Shown here one piece after another: positions 27,155 to 36,846 of a stretch of DNA of 64,000 nucleotides. A model generated the notes under the pieces. The model searched no databases. It saw only the letters and a list, made by a program, of their open reading frames with translations, and was not told the origin of the DNA. Location of the stretch: contig NZ_JAGGLK010000003.1 of assembly GCF_017874375.1 (NCBI RefSeq), positions 62,001 through 126,000 on the forward strand, given 5' to 3'. The stretch's first letter is position 1; each line of letters opens with the position of its first letter. The translations under genes were made by a program, and so were the position numbers. The stretch is from Methanohalophilus levihalophilus. GTDB lineage: Archaea > Halobacteriota > Methanosarcinia > Methanosarcinales > Methanosarcinaceae.

Positions 27155-28054
27155 TTATCCTAAAAGAGGCATTCCTGTAGCCAAAGCACCTATGAAATAT
27201 CCTAAAATTGCACCGGTGTTAAGGAAAGGCAATCCTGCCTGTGGCTTTCCTCTCATAACAAGCACCATCAACGCAATGAATCCAATCAATGTTCCAACCA
27301 TTGCTCCGGCGGCAGATGGTGAAATGAGTCCGTTGTATTCGGTGAATATGTTTGCTGAAACTACAAGAATCGTTGGCATAATCGCATCTCCCAATCCCAT
27401 GAAATATGCTTCCCGCTCCCCTCCTGCGGTAGGGGTATCCTCAATGAATGAGTAACCTTTTTTTCTTGGGATTACAAACAGGATTGGAAGTTTCAAATCC
27501 ATGACGCCTTCTGCAAGATCAATCATGTGTTTGGTTTTGTAAACTGAAATTGCGTCATATATTGTCAGCAGTCCGAGCAAAATAAGGGCCGGTATAATAC
27601 CAAATGAGATCCCGAAAATGGAACTTGCTGCTGCGCCTATTACTATTCCGATAATGTCTATTACATACCATTCCGGATACTTGTAGAGCAATACAGTAAG
27701 GCCGATTGCAAGCACTACTGAGGGTATCATCGCGGTGGTTTCGCTAATTCCCCAAAGGTAAAGCAGAGGGAAAAATCCATAATAAAGGGTGGATGCAACT
27801 GCTCCAAGGATAACCAGCTGGATTATCCACTTTATGTTTTTCTTGATTGCTATCAGGATAAAAAGTGTAAACAGCAGAATAAACCCGATGTAATAAATCG
27901 AATTTGCAGCGGATTGTGGGTCTTCGACTGCCTGCATTCCCAGTGAATCCATCGGTTTTGCAAGAACGAGGGCCATAAACTGCACGACGAGAATAATTAT
28001 TCCCATTGCAATTATCGGTAAAAAAGCATTAGCGCCTTTCTCTGTTTCTGCCAA
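27155..28054 (-). CDS. Presenilin-like (family A22) intramembrane aspartyl protease
   Basis: A 299-aa protein with about nine membrane helices. The two catalytic aspartates are in LTIYDAISVYKT (about 165-176) and MGLGDAIMP (about 226-234), and a P-x-L loop LPFLNTGA lies in the last third. This is the archaeal presenilin/SPP type, which cleaves membrane helices. Its natural substrate is unknown. The gene is convergent with the AhpD-like gene and divergent from the small membrane protein at 28192. Confidence 0.92.
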   Translation of the reverse strand: MAETEKGANAFLPIIAMGIIILVVQFMALVLAKPMDSLGMQAVEDPQSAANSIYYIGFILLFTLFILIAIKKNIKWIIQLVILGAVASTLYYGFFPLLYLWGISETTAMIPSVVLAIGLTVLLYKYPEWYVIDIIGIVIGAAASSIFGISFGIIPALILLGLLTIYDAISVYKTKHMIDLAEGVMDLKLPILFVIPRKKGYSFIEDTPTAGGEREAYFMGLGDAIMPTILVVSANIFTEYNGLISPSAAGAMVGTLIGFIALMVLVMRGKPQAGLPFLNTGAILGYFIGALATGMPLLG

Positions 28055-28127
28055 GTATCCTTCACCTTTTTTTTTGGAAAATAAGTAAATATTTAATGCT
28101 CATATTCCCGGCACACTATTTAATATT

Positions 28128-28159
28128 ATGTAAGCCTTAAATAGTAACATCGCTTACAT
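28128..28159. promoter_or_regulatory. Inverted repeat between the protease gene and the small membrane protein gene
   Basis: ATGTAAGC (28128-28135) and GCTTACAT (28152-28159) are exact inverted copies 16 bp apart, in the 137-bp divergent gap. The spacing suits a dimeric regulator or a hairpin. A TATA-like TATTTAATATTA lies just before it. Confidence 0.45.
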
Positions 28160-28191
28160 TGAAACATATTGCAAGCGGATGAGGTCCTAAA

Positions 28192-28515
28192 ATGGAGACG
28201 AGGGATATAGTTTTTTCTGTTGTTATGGTGGTTTCGGCTTTTGTACTCACCTATGAATGGCTTGGAAGATTCAAGTATAGCCCTGCAAACTCCCTGATAG
28301 TTCTTTCTGCCATTGTGATGGTAGGGGCGTTGGCAGCCATGATTCTTTCTGTGGACATGAGACTTCGTCGTATTGAGGAATCGATTGATTCAAGGGATCG
28401 TTCCATGCGCATCAGCCTGCAAAGTGTAGAGGAAAATATTGACCACAGGATGAATGAAGTTACCGGCGTCGTCGAAGACGCTCTGGAAAGCTTCAATCGC
28501 CGGAACTACCGGTGA
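28192..28515 (+). CDS. Small membrane protein with coiled-coil tail
   Basis: A 107-aa protein with two membrane helices (about 5-22 and 31-53) followed by a charged helical tail with heptad spacing (RRIEESIDSRDRSMRISLQS, then VEENIDHRMNEVTGVVEDAL). The family is not recognised. The start is ATG at 28192 behind GAGG. It is divergent from the presenilin-like gene; whether it is a partner or substrate is unknown. Confidence 0.7.
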   Translation: METRDIVFSVVMVVSAFVLTYEWLGRFKYSPANSLIVLSAIVMVGALAAMILSVDMRLRRIEESIDSRDRSMRISLQSVEENIDHRMNEVTGVVEDALESFNRRNYR

Positions 28516-28647
28516 TTGTCTTATCTTTTTTTGTCGAATTATTAACGATTAATCACAGTATTTATCGACATCTGCCGAAACACATATTAATAGGTTCACC
28601 AGTATGAATGTGTTATACTAAGCGATTATCTTTTTGGAGTGCGTCCT

Positions 28648-28965
28648 ATGCGCATCGATCTTGAACCAATAGGTATTATCAAAAAATCAGGTAAAAACTC
28701 GGAAATCCTGATTTATTCAGAATTCGAACAAGTTGTCAAGAGCCTTGTTTCCAAATTAGGGAAAACATCTCTTAAAGGCAAGGATGTTCTTGTTGTTCAT
28801 AAAAGCAGGAATACTGATGATGTTCACCAGGTTGAAATTTCAAGAGCAAAAGTGATTGGAAGGGTTGGGAATATCCTCAAAATAGGAAAAATCAATGCCA
28901 ACGACGATTCAGTAATTGACATTCGCCCGGATGTTTCAGAATCTATTGCAATTGCTAACGAATAA
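28648..28965 (+). CDS. Conserved-looking hypothetical protein upstream of fen
   Basis: A 105-aa basic, beta-rich protein ([20 protein letters not shown], then [10 protein letters not shown]-like strands [19 protein letters not shown]). I do not recognise it. I start at ATG 28648, 8 nt after GGAG; the frame also has GTG at 28639. The stop is 17 nt before fen, so the two are probably co-transcribed. Confidence 0.65.
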   Translation: MRIDLEPIGIIKKSGKNSEILIYSEFEQVVKSLVSKLGKTSLKGKDVLVVHKSRNTDDVHQVEISRAKVIGRVGNILKIGKINANDDSVIDIRPDVSESIAIANE

Positions 28966-28982
28966 TTTTTGCAGGTTTTTTT

Positions 28983-30002
28983 ATGGGCACGGATATCGGG
29001 GAATTACTGGAAAAAACCCCGGTGGAATTGTCAGATCTTTCTAACAAGATTGTTGCAGTTGATGCATACAATACGCTTTATCAGTTTCTGAGTATCATAC
29101 GCCAGCGCGATGGTACTCCTCTTAAGGACTCAAAAGGCAGGGTTACATCCCATCTTTCCGGTCTTCTCTACAGGTTTACAAATCTTCTGGAGGCGGGAAT
29201 TCGTCCAATTATGGTTTTTGATGGTAAGCCTCCATCATTCAAATCGGGAACACTGGATGAGCGCAGAAAAATCCGTGAGGAGGCTGCGGTTAAGCGGGAT
29301 GAAGCGAAAGCTGCAGGGCTCATGGAGGAAGCTTATAAGTATGCTCAGGCATCTTCCTCACTTGAACCGGGGATGGTGGATGACTCCAAACGTTTGCTGG
29401 AATATATGGGGATCCCCATTGTAAATGCACCATCAGAAGGTGAAGCCCAGGCTGCTTACATGGTCATCAAAGGGGACGCGGATTATAGTGCTTCACAGGA
29501 TTATGATTCTCTTTTATTTGGTGCCTCAAGGGTTGTACGAAATCTGACTATTACGGGTAAACGGAAACTTCCACGGAAGAATATTTACGTTGAGGTCAGG
29601 CCTGAAATTGTTAATCTGGAAGAAACCCTGGAGAAACTTGAAGTTGATCGCAAGCAGCTCATTGATGTTGCAATGTGTGTTGGCACAGATTATAATCCGG
29701 GTCTTGACAAAGTCGGTCCTAAGACTGCAATTAAACTGGTACATGAACACGGTAACATCGAGGATATTCTGAAGGCAAAGGATCAGTTTATTGAAGATCT
29801 TGATGAAAAGAAAGCATTTTTCCTCTCTCCTCCTGTAACTGACGAGTACCAGCTCATCTGGAATCCTCCGGATAAGGAAAAAATTGTTTCGTTCCTTTGC
29901 GGTGAACACAATTTTTCAGAAGAAAGGGTCTTGAAAGCAATTGAAAGGCTTGAGGCAGCCGCTAAAAAAAGTGGCCAGAAGACCCTTGATCAGTGGTTCT
30001 GA
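28983..30002 (+). CDS. fen: Flap endonuclease 1
   Basis: Cuts 5' flaps in Okazaki fragment maturation and repair. The 339-aa protein has the N domain ([21 protein letters not shown]), the I domain ([10 protein letters not shown] about 147-156, [11 protein letters not shown]) and a helix-hairpin-helix ([20 protein letters not shown]). The C-terminus QKTLDQWF is a PCNA-interacting PIP box. Its 3' end overlaps the convergent gpmI by 13 nt. Confidence 0.96.
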   Translation: MGTDIGELLEKTPVELSDLSNKIVAVDAYNTLYQFLSIIRQRDGTPLKDSKGRVTSHLSGLLYRFTNLLEAGIRPIMVFDGKPPSFKSGTLDERRKIREEAAVKRDEAKAAGLMEEAYKYAQASSSLEPGMVDDSKRLLEYMGIPIVNAPSEGEAQAAYMVIKGDADYSASQDYDSLLFGASRVVRNLTITGKRKLPRKNIYVEVRPEIVNLEETLEKLEVDRKQLIDVAMCVGTDYNPGLDKVGPKTAIKLVHEHGNIEDILKAKDQFIEDLDEKKAFFLSPPVTDEYQLIWNPPDKEKIVSFLCGEHNFSEERVLKAIERLEAAAKKSGQKTLDQWF

Positions 30003-31546
30003 ATCTCAATCAGGGAATTGCCTGTCATCTCCGGGGGCTTTTTCAATCCAATCATTTCAAGGATTGTAGGTGAAACGTCCGCAAGAATTCCGTCATGAAT
30101 TTTGGAAATCCTTTTTGAAATACAGAGGCATCTCACAGGGTTGTTCGAATGGGCAGTATGCGGTTGATTGGTATTTGGATCTTCCATTTTTTCCGCATTT
30201 CCATGGTCGGCAATTATCAGTGCTTCCCCGCCCACTGATTGCAATGTTTCTATCACTTTTCCAATACAATCGTCAACGTCTTCCACTGCCTTCACGGCAG
30301 CATCGAAGAAGCCGGTATGACCTACCATATCCATATTTGCGTAGTTGAGGATAATCACATCATATTTTTCTGAACGGATGTGCTGGACAAGCTCTTCTGT
30401 TACTTCATATGCACTCATTTCCGGTTTAAGATCATAGGTGGCAACTTTTGGCGAAGGTACAAGACATCGTTCCTCTCCTTCGAATTTGTGTTCCACACCA
30501 CCGTTAAAAAAGAATGTAACATGGGCATACTTTTCGGTTTCAGCAATTCTCAGCTGCTTCTTTCCTTCCCTGCTCAAAACTTCTCCCAGCGTATTCTTGA
30601 TGTTTTCCGGAGGATAGGCTAGTGGAACATCAAGCTTTTCATCATATTGTGTCATGCACACGTAGTGAACATCAGGTCTGAAGTCTCTTTCAAAACCTTC
30701 GAAGTCGTCTTCCACAAAAGCATAGGTAAGCTGGCGGGCCCTATCGGGTCGGAAATTGAAAAAGATTACCGAATCACCGTCTTTGATTGTAGCCACAGGT
30801 TCTCCATTATCATCAACTACAACGGTTGGCTTGACAAACTCATCATTTTCTCCCCTGTCATAGGCATTTTGTACGGCTTCCACGCTGCTGTTGGCCGTTA
30901 ATCCTTCTCCTTTTGTGAGGGCATCATATGCAAGCTGTGTCCTATCCCATCGCCTGTCCCTGTCCATTGCATAATACCTTCCAGCAACAGAAGCGATTTT
31001 TGCAATACTGTTTGCATAATACTCTTCGTGTTCTTTCATATCCTCAAGGGCAGCCCTTGGAGGAACATCCCTCCCATCGAGGAATGTGTGGACAAAAACT
31101 TCTTCCAGTCCTTCCCTATTTGCCATTTCAATAAGCGCACGCAGATGGTTCATATGGCTATGAACACCTCCGTAGGAAAACAGCCCCATAAGGTGAAGGC
31201 TTGACTTGTTATCTTTAACATTCCGGATTGCCTTTAGAAGCTCTTTGTTACTGAAAAAGTCTTCATTGCGAATGGCGAGGTTAATGCGGGTAAAATCCTG
31301 GTAAACAATTCTTCCGGCACCGATATTTAGGTGGCCAACTTCCGAGTTTCCCATCTGCCCCTCAGGCAGGCCCACTGCTTCCCCTGCCGCCTTAAGAAGT
31401 GAGTTTGGGTATTCTGCTATAAGCCTGTCAAGATTTGGCGTATTGGCAGATGCTATTGCATTTCCTTCTTTCTCAGGTGAATATCCCCACCCGTCGAGTA
31501 TCATTAATAAAAGAGGCTTTCCGGTGTTTTCCATGTTGGCAGACAT
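29990..31546 (-). CDS. gpmI: 2,3-bisphosphoglycerate-independent phosphoglycerate mutase
   Basis: Interconverts 3- and 2-phosphoglycerate. The alkaline phosphatase-like fold shows [10 protein letters not shown] at the N-terminus, the catalytic serine in [26 protein letters not shown], and the metal sites in [12 protein letters not shown] and [11 protein letters not shown] take ATG 31546 ([14 protein letters not shown]), 518 aa; ATG 31534 is also possible, and the frame extends to ATG 31606 without similarity. This is the manganese-type, bacterial-like enzyme rather than the archaeal ApgM type. Confidence 0.93.
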   Translation of the reverse strand: MSANMENTGKPLLLMILDGWGYSPEKEGNAIASANTPNLDRLIAEYPNSLLKAAGEAVGLPEGQMGNSEVGHLNIGAGRIVYQDFTRINLAIRNEDFFSNKELLKAIRNVKDNKSSLHLMGLFSYGGVHSHMNHLRALIEMANREGLEEVFVHTFLDGRDVPPRAALEDMKEHEEYYANSIAKIASVAGRYYAMDRDRRWDRTQLAYDALTKGEGLTANSSVEAVQNAYDRGENDEFVKPTVVVDDNGEPVATIKDGDSVIFFNFRPDRARQLTYAFVEDDFEGFERDFRPDVHYVCMTQYDEKLDVPLAYPPENIKNTLGEVLSREGKKQLRIAETEKYAHVTFFFNGGVEHKFEGEERCLVPSPKVATYDLKPEMSAYEVTEELVQHIRSEKYDVIILNYANMDMVGHTGFFDAAVKAVEDVDDCIGKVIETLQSVGGEALIIADHGNAEKMEDPNTNQPHTAHSNNPVRCLCISKRISKIHDGILADVSPTILEMIGLKKPPEMTGNSLIEIQNH

Positions 31547-31780
31547 GCCTTGATCATATATTAACGGTATCCTTAGGATTTGCGCGGGTTCTTGATTCCC
31601 ATGCATGTAACTTTTTTGCCCTCTGCTACTTGTTGTGGAACACTATGTAATTGGACAACACAATAAATTTATATTCAATGACGATATAGGTGGCAAAGAC
31701 TACTGGATGATTTCTACTCAGTAGGCTAATTGGAAAACGTGTTTGTTTTTGAACAATAGCTAATGAAAGGAGTATTAGCA

Positions 31781-32164
31781 ATGGGGAATGCCAGAATAAT
31801 GGTTGTTGAGGATGAAGAACAATTAGGGACAACTATTAAAGATATGCTTGAAAATCTTGGCTATAACGTTCCATGTATAGCTTCAAGTGGAGATGATGCG
31901 ATTTTGAAAGCAGATCTCCTTTATCCGGATCTTGTTTTAATGGATATGGATCTTAAGGGAAGTATGGATGGCATTGAAGCTGCTTCGATTCTTCGTGAGA
32001 AATTCAACCTGCCGGTAATATACTTATTCTCCCATATGGATAGAAACACAATTGAAAGGGCAAAATATACGCTTCCCGAGTGTTTCCTGCCAAAATCCCT
32101 TAGTGCCTCGAATCTTAGAAACAATGTAGAATTGGCCCTTTATAAGCATTCCGTGGGCAATTGA
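31781..32164 (+). CDS. Stand-alone response regulator receiver protein
   Basis: A 127-aa CheY-like receiver domain: acidic pocket VVEDEEQL, phosphorylatable Asp in LVLMDMDLKGSMDG (about 50), and Lys in CFLPKSLS. There is no output domain. I start at ATG 31781, 8 nt after GGAG. The 174 bp upstream is the divergent promoter region with gpmI. The PAS/PocR sensor at 33477 is the only signalling protein nearby and has no kinase domain, so the partner kinase lies elsewhere. Confidence 0.88.
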   Translation: MGNARIMVVEDEEQLGTTIKDMLENLGYNVPCIASSGDDAILKADLLYPDLVLMDMDLKGSMDGIEAASILREKFNLPVIYLFSHMDRNTIERAKYTLPECFLPKSLSASNLRNNVELALYKHSVGN

Positions 32165-32185
32165 AAATTTAGTTTATGATCCTGT

Positions 32186-32824
32186 ATGTTCAAAGCATTA
32201 ATCTTTGATATGGATGGTGTTCTTATAGATTCCATGCCATCCCATGTTTCCATCATTTCAGAACTGCTTGCAGAAGTTGGTGTATCAGTGGATGCCAGGA
32301 TCATATATGAGATGGAAGGGGCAAAGACAATTGATATCGTTAATAAGCTCATTGAAAAGGATGGGACAGATCCTTCCACACTCGATCTGGATGGAATACT
32401 GGCAGAATACCGGCTTGAGTTTGAAAAAAGGGCTTCTTTCACCCCATTTGAAAATCTTGCTTCCATTCTCCCTTTACTCAAGGAAAAGTTTCTGCTTGCA
32501 GTGGTTTCCGGCGCAGATGGGAGCATTGTTCACTCCGCCATAAATTCACTTTTCCCTTCTGTTTTTGACGTAGTTATAACAGGTGATGATGTCGAATATG
32601 CAAAGCCAAATCCGGATCCTTTCCTCAAAGCTGCGGAAATGCTGAATGTCGAAAACGAATCCTGTATTGTCATTGAAAACGCAATAATGGGAGTTGAAGC
32701 TGCAAAACGAGCCGGAATGTACTGTGTTGCAGTTCCTACTTATATTGAAGCATCCCTGTTATCATGTGCAGATGTTTTATTTGACACTCATTCGGAATTG
32801 GTTGAATTCCTGCATTCACTATGA
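32186..32824 (+). CDS. HAD-family phosphatase / phosphomutase-like hydrolase
   Basis: A 212-aa HAD subfamily IA protein: motif I IFDMDGVLIDSMPSH, motif II VVSGADGS, motif III/IV YAKPNPDPFLKAAEML and CIVIENAIMGVEAAKRAGM. It is closest in pattern to beta-phosphoglucomutase or phosphoglycolate phosphatase. The substrate is not determined. It starts 21 nt after the response regulator. Confidence 0.87.
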   Translation: MFKALIFDMDGVLIDSMPSHVSIISELLAEVGVSVDARIIYEMEGAKTIDIVNKLIEKDGTDPSTLDLDGILAEYRLEFEKRASFTPFENLASILPLLKEKFLLAVVSGADGSIVHSAINSLFPSVFDVVITGDDVEYAKPNPDPFLKAAEMLNVENESCIVIENAIMGVEAAKRAGMYCVAVPTYIEASLLSCADVLFDTHSELVEFLHSL

Positions 32825-32829
32825 TAGGC

Positions 32830-33249
32830 TCAGTCTGCAAACTCTTCTAGTTTTTGTTTCTTGCGGTACGCCATCCCTTCGAAAATGGAGATAATATCGC
32901 CGGAATCATCCGTTACAGTAATAGTGTAAGTTGAAATCTTTGGATTTCTGGTTGTCTCCTTTGCTTCGGCATAAAGGGTACCTTCCAGAGCTGCCTTTGT
33001 AAATGATATATTTACATTAATGGCAACTGCAACAGTTCCATGAGAATTTGAGGCCGCCGCAAAAGTGAGGTCTGCAAGTGTAAATATGGCTCCACCCTGC
33101 ACGGTTCTCACTCCATTATAGTGATTTTCCGTTATTTTCATGCTTGCCTTTGCATATCCTTCCGATACTTCCAGTAGCTCTATTCCGCACAAGGCCGCGA
33201 ATTTGTCACGTTCGAAGAATTTTTTTAGATCTTCCATCTGCTTCACCAT
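32830..33249 (-). CDS. PaaI-type hotdog thioesterase
   Basis: A 139-aa hotdog-fold protein with NGVRTVQGGAIFTLADLTFAA (about 45-65) and VNISFTKAALEG. The family's usual HGG is QGG here. It would hydrolyse an acyl-CoA; the substrate is unknown. It starts at ATG 33249; ATG 33237 is also possible. It is convergent with the HAD gene. Confidence 0.85.
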   Translation of the reverse strand: MVKQMEDLKKFFERDKFAALCGIELLEVSEGYAKASMKITENHYNGVRTVQGGAIFTLADLTFAAASNSHGTVAVAINVNISFTKAALEGTLYAEAKETTRNPKISTYTITVTDDSGDIISIFEGMAYRKKQKLEEFAD

Positions 33250-33476
33250 CGAAGTTTTGCTGCAATGCCAACTCCTTGAAAGGAGTGCATTATATTTGGA
33301 GCTGTGGCTTAAGTGTCCTTCCCTCGACTGTTATTATCATTTAGCGAATGACACCCCATGCAGCATATGGGCTATTATTCTCTTCTGGAGTCCCTGTATC
33401 TCAAAAATTTTTACAAAGATCTATTTATAGGAGTGCAACAGTAATTTACTATAGGGACTGCATCGGGGGAGTACAT

Positions 33477-35663
33477 ATGGGGGACGAAAATGAGACTGCT
33501 TTTCTGGAAGATGTTGTTGAACGATATCAGCAACTTTTTGAGACAATGGCTGAGGGTGTTTTCTGGCATCGCAAGGATGGTGCTCTGGTTGACGTAAATC
33601 CAGCAGCTCTCGAAATCTTTGGATTAACCTATGATGAGTTTCTCAGGAGAACTGTAAGAGATCCACTGTGGGATGTTATTGATGAAAAGGGGCGTGAACT
33701 TCGTACTGAAGATTATCCTTCTGAGATAGCATTGACAACAGGCCAGATTGTAAAAGATCGCATAATAGGCATCTACAATCCAAAAAAAGCGGATTACTCC
33801 TGGGTAGTCATAAACGCAATACCTCAGTTTAAGGAAGGTGAAACAGATCCCTATCAGGTTTTTGTGACTTTGCATGATATATCGGAGATCAGGGAATTGG
33901 AAAATGAAATCCAGGAGAAGGAAGAACATCTTCGGTTAAAACTTTCCAGTATTTTGTCTCCTGATTATGATCTTGGAGAACTTGAGCTTGAGCAAATTAT
34001 TGATGTTGATGAACTTCAGACACTAATGGATGATTTTTACTCCCTCACTCACATTGGTATTGGAATTATCGATCTGAAAGGGAAAGTTCTGGTTGGCGCA
34101 GGCTGGCAGGATGTCTGCACCCATTTTTACAGGGTTCATCCGGAAACCCATGAAAAATGCATTAAAAGTGATTTGATCCTGACCCGGGATTTGAAAGAAG
34201 GTGAAATCCGGGGCTATAAATGCATGAATGATATGTGGGATATTGCCACACCTATTTTCATTGGTGGTAAACATGTGGGTAATATTTTTCTGGGACAGTT
34301 TTTCTATGACGATGAAGTTCCGGACTATAGTCTGTTTTCAAGACAGGCAGAACAATATGGTTTCAACAAAAGCAATTTCTTTGAAGCCCTTTCAAGGGTT
34401 CCGCGCCGGAGCAGGAAACAAGTCGCTTCCACAATGCATTTTTACATTCATCTCGCAAAATTGTTCTCAAATCTCAGTTATAGCAACCTAAAACTTGCCC
34501 GGGAACTTATCGAAAGGAAAAAGCTGGAAAAAGAACTACGTGAAAGCAAAGAATTGTACCAGACTCTTGTGGATGAATCTCCTGTGGGAATTCTAACTAT
34601 TCGTGATGACAAGATTCTCTTTGCAAATCCGGAAGCATTCAAGGCTTTTGGCATTTCTTCCCGGGACGAAATTGTGGGCATAAATCCCCTGGATCTATTC
34701 GAGCCTGAATATCACGATCTGATAGTAGAACGTATGGAAAATGCTTTCAGTGGGAAGAAAAACGATCCACTTTCAATACAGGTTAAAAAGAAGGATGGCT
34801 CAAAAATTTATGTTGAGTATGTATCTGTTCCGGTTTTTATGGACGGAAAACCCACTATTCTTGTTGAAGGCAAAGATGTAACCGCCCGCGTCAAGGCAGA
34901 ATCAGCTCTCAAAGAAAGTGAAGAGTTTCATCGTGTCCTTCTTGATGAGGTTCCTGCGGGCATTTATGCCATTAGTGATACAAAGTTTATTTTTACAAAC
35001 CCTGAATTCTGCAGAATGGTGGGCTATTCTCCGGAAGAATTTGAGAAAATGTCTCCTTTTGAGCTGGTTTTCCCTGAGGACGTAGATTTAATTAAGGAAA
35101 GAATGAAGAACATCGCAATGGGTAAAAAGAATAAACACATTAACGTACGGTTCCGCAAAAAGGATGGTTCCCCAATATTTTTGGAAGCCGTCTCTGCTCC
35201 TGTTATTCTGGATGGAAAACGTGCTGCTCTTATTACATGCAAGGATGTAACTGCTCTTAAAAATGCACAAAAAGAACTGATTGAAAGCGAGATTAAGATT
35301 TGCTCCTTTGTGGAACGTACTTCTGATTTTGTTGCTCTCTATGACAGCGAATGCAGGTATATTTTTGCGAATCCTGCCTTGCTAAATACAATGGGTTTCA
35401 AAGAAAGTGAAGTTATAGGTAAAACGTGCGATGAGGTTGGCATTGAAATTGAGCAAAGAGCTCCCTGGAATGAAGCTATAAAAGGTGTGTTTAAAACAGG
35501 TGAGATATTCCATGGCCAGTTTGACTGGAAATGTGTGGGTGGGTCACTATTTTTGGACTGGAAGTTTATACCCGAGTATTCTGAAAATGGGAAGATTATC
35601 TCGGTTCTTGGGGTTGCTCGTGATATTACAGGAATCAGGAAAGATGCACTTGAAAGCGATTGA
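33477..35663 (+). CDS. Multi-PAS/PocR sensory protein without kinase domain
   Basis: A 728-aa soluble sensor. Order: PAS (about 12-130), a coiled-coil linker, a PocR ligand domain (about 170-320, with GVLVGAGWQDVC-like VLVGAGWQDVCTHF, CIKSD and YKCMNDMWDIATPI, four cysteines), then three PAS domains (about 365-480, 485-605, 610-725). PocR-type domains bind small organics or use their cysteines for metal or cluster sensing. There is no HisKA, HATPase or other output domain. I take ATG 33477 behind GGGGGAG; the frame is open from 33348. Possible role: sensing feeding into a separate kinase (inference). Confidence 0.85.
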   Translation: MGDENETAFLEDVVERYQQLFETMAEGVFWHRKDGALVDVNPAALEIFGLTYDEFLRRTVRDPLWDVIDEKGRELRTEDYPSEIALTTGQIVKDRIIGIYNPKKADYSWVVINAIPQFKEGETDPYQVFVTLHDISEIRELENEIQEKEEHLRLKLSSILSPDYDLGELELEQIIDVDELQTLMDDFYSLTHIGIGIIDLKGKVLVGAGWQDVCTHFYRVHPETHEKCIKSDLILTRDLKEGEIRGYKCMNDMWDIATPIFIGGKHVGNIFLGQFFYDDEVPDYSLFSRQAEQYGFNKSNFFEALSRVPRRSRKQVASTMHFYIHLAKLFSNLSYSNLKLARELIERKKLEKELRESKELYQTLVDESPVGILTIRDDKILFANPEAFKAFGISSRDEIVGINPLDLFEPEYHDLIVERMENAFSGKKNDPLSIQVKKKDGSKIYVEYVSVPVFMDGKPTILVEGKDVTARVKAESALKESEEFHRVLLDEVPAGIYAISDTKFIFTNPEFCRMVGYSPEEFEKMSPFELVFPEDVDLIKERMKNIAMGKKNKHINVRFRKKDGSPIFLEAVSAPVILDGKRAALITCKDVTALKNAQKELIESEIKICSFVERTSDFVALYDSECRYIFANPALLNTMGFKESEVIGKTCDEVGIEIEQRAPWNEAIKGVFKTGEIFHGQFDWKCVGGSLFLDWKFIPEYSENGKIISVLGVARDITGIRKDALESD

Positions 35664-35710
35664 TTTCCCTTCTTCGAAATAAGTGCGATTTTTATCTCAA
35701 AAATATTTAT

Positions 35711-35788
35711 GCGGACCCGGTGGGAGTTGAACCCACGACCCCCGGGTTAGAAGCCCGGTGCTATATCCTGGCTAAGCCACGGGCCCGC
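35711..35788 (-). tRNA. tRNA-Arg (anticodon TCT)
   Basis: Read on the minus strand, a 7-bp acceptor stem (GCGGGCC with GGTCCGC, one G-U pair), a D arm with GGCTTAGCC, an anticodon stem CCGGG/CCCGG closing the loop CTTCTAA, and a T arm GTGGG-TTCAACT-CCCAC. The anticodon TCT reads AGA and AGG. CCA is not encoded. Confidence 0.93.
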
Positions 35789-35870
35789 GATGCTTTTATT
35801 TAAAACGGGGGTGAAGTAGGACATTGCATTTTATGCATAAAAGCCTTTTGTTGAATAACTAATAACCCAT

Positions 35871-35880
35871 TTATATTATA
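35871..35880 (+). promoter_or_regulatory. TATA box of ilvE
   Basis: TTATATTATA lies about 53-62 nt before the ATG at 35933, giving a predicted leader of about 30 nt. Confidence 0.45.
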
Positions 35881-35932
35881 ATCACATCTTTTTTGCATCA
35901 ACTTATTAATTTAATTAAAACGAGGATTTGAT

Positions 35933-36808
35933 ATGACAGAGCCACTTATCTACAGCAACGGTAAATTTGTGCCAAAATCCGAGGCAACCACCTCAATATT
36001 TGATCATGGTTTCCTGTATGGAGACGGAGTTTTTGAAGGGATAAGGGCGTATAACGGAAGGGTGTTCAAGCTGGAAGAGCATCTTGACAGGTTATATGAT
36101 TCTGCAAAAGCAATTGCAATGGATATTCCTATGTCAAAGGAAGAAATGACAGAGGCAGTCCTTGAAACTCTCAGGAAAAATAACCTGAAGGATGCATACA
36201 TCAGGCTTATCGTTTCACGTGGAGTAGGCGATCTTGGTCTTGATCCACGCAAATGCCCAACACGCAATGTTTTCATCATTGGCCAGGAATGGGGTGCAAT
36301 GTATGGTGACCTCTATGAGAAAGGTTTGAAAGCAGTTACTGTTGCGGTTCGTCGCAATGCTCCAGATGCCCTTTCTCCAAACATCAAGTCATTGAATTAC
36401 CTCAACAACATCCTCGCAAAAATCGAGGCAAATGACAAAGGTGGAGACGAGGCAATCTTCCTTGACAACAGTGGACACATTGCTGAAGGTTCAGGTGACA
36501 ACATCTTTGTTATCAAGAATGGCAAGGTATACACGCCTCCTACAATTTCCAATCTCAAGGGTATCACCCGTGCCACAGCTATTGAGCTTCTCCACGAGAG
36601 GAATTACGAAGTATTCGAGCAGAACATTGGTATGTTTGATCTCTATACCGCTGACGAGATCTTTGTCACCGGCACTGCTGCCGAATCCGCTCCAATCACA
36701 AATGTAGATGGCAGGATAATTGGTGACGGACAGGTTGGTCCGGTAACCAAAGAAATGATAAAAGCATTTGAAGAAATTACCACCACAACCGGTACCCCGA
36801 TCTACTGA
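35933..36808 (+). CDS. ilvE: Branched-chain amino acid aminotransferase
   Basis: Last step of valine, leucine and isoleucine synthesis. The 291-aa fold-type IV enzyme has [15 protein letters not shown] (about 23-37), the PLP lysine in [16 protein letters not shown] (about 145-160) and [19 protein letters not shown]. The start is ATG at 35933 after an A-rich leader with GAGG. moeA follows on the same strand. Confidence 0.94.
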   Translation: MTEPLIYSNGKFVPKSEATTSIFDHGFLYGDGVFEGIRAYNGRVFKLEEHLDRLYDSAKAIAMDIPMSKEEMTEAVLETLRKNNLKDAYIRLIVSRGVGDLGLDPRKCPTRNVFIIGQEWGAMYGDLYEKGLKAVTVAVRRNAPDALSPNIKSLNYLNNILAKIEANDKGGDEAIFLDNSGHIAEGSGDNIFVIKNGKVYTPPTISNLKGITRATAIELLHERNYEVFEQNIGMFDLYTADEIFVTGTAAESAPITNVDGRIIGDGQVGPVTKEMIKAFEEITTTTGTPIY

Positions 36809-36846
36809 TATTCTTGCGCATTTGCAGGTGCAGGATGAGGGCCAGG

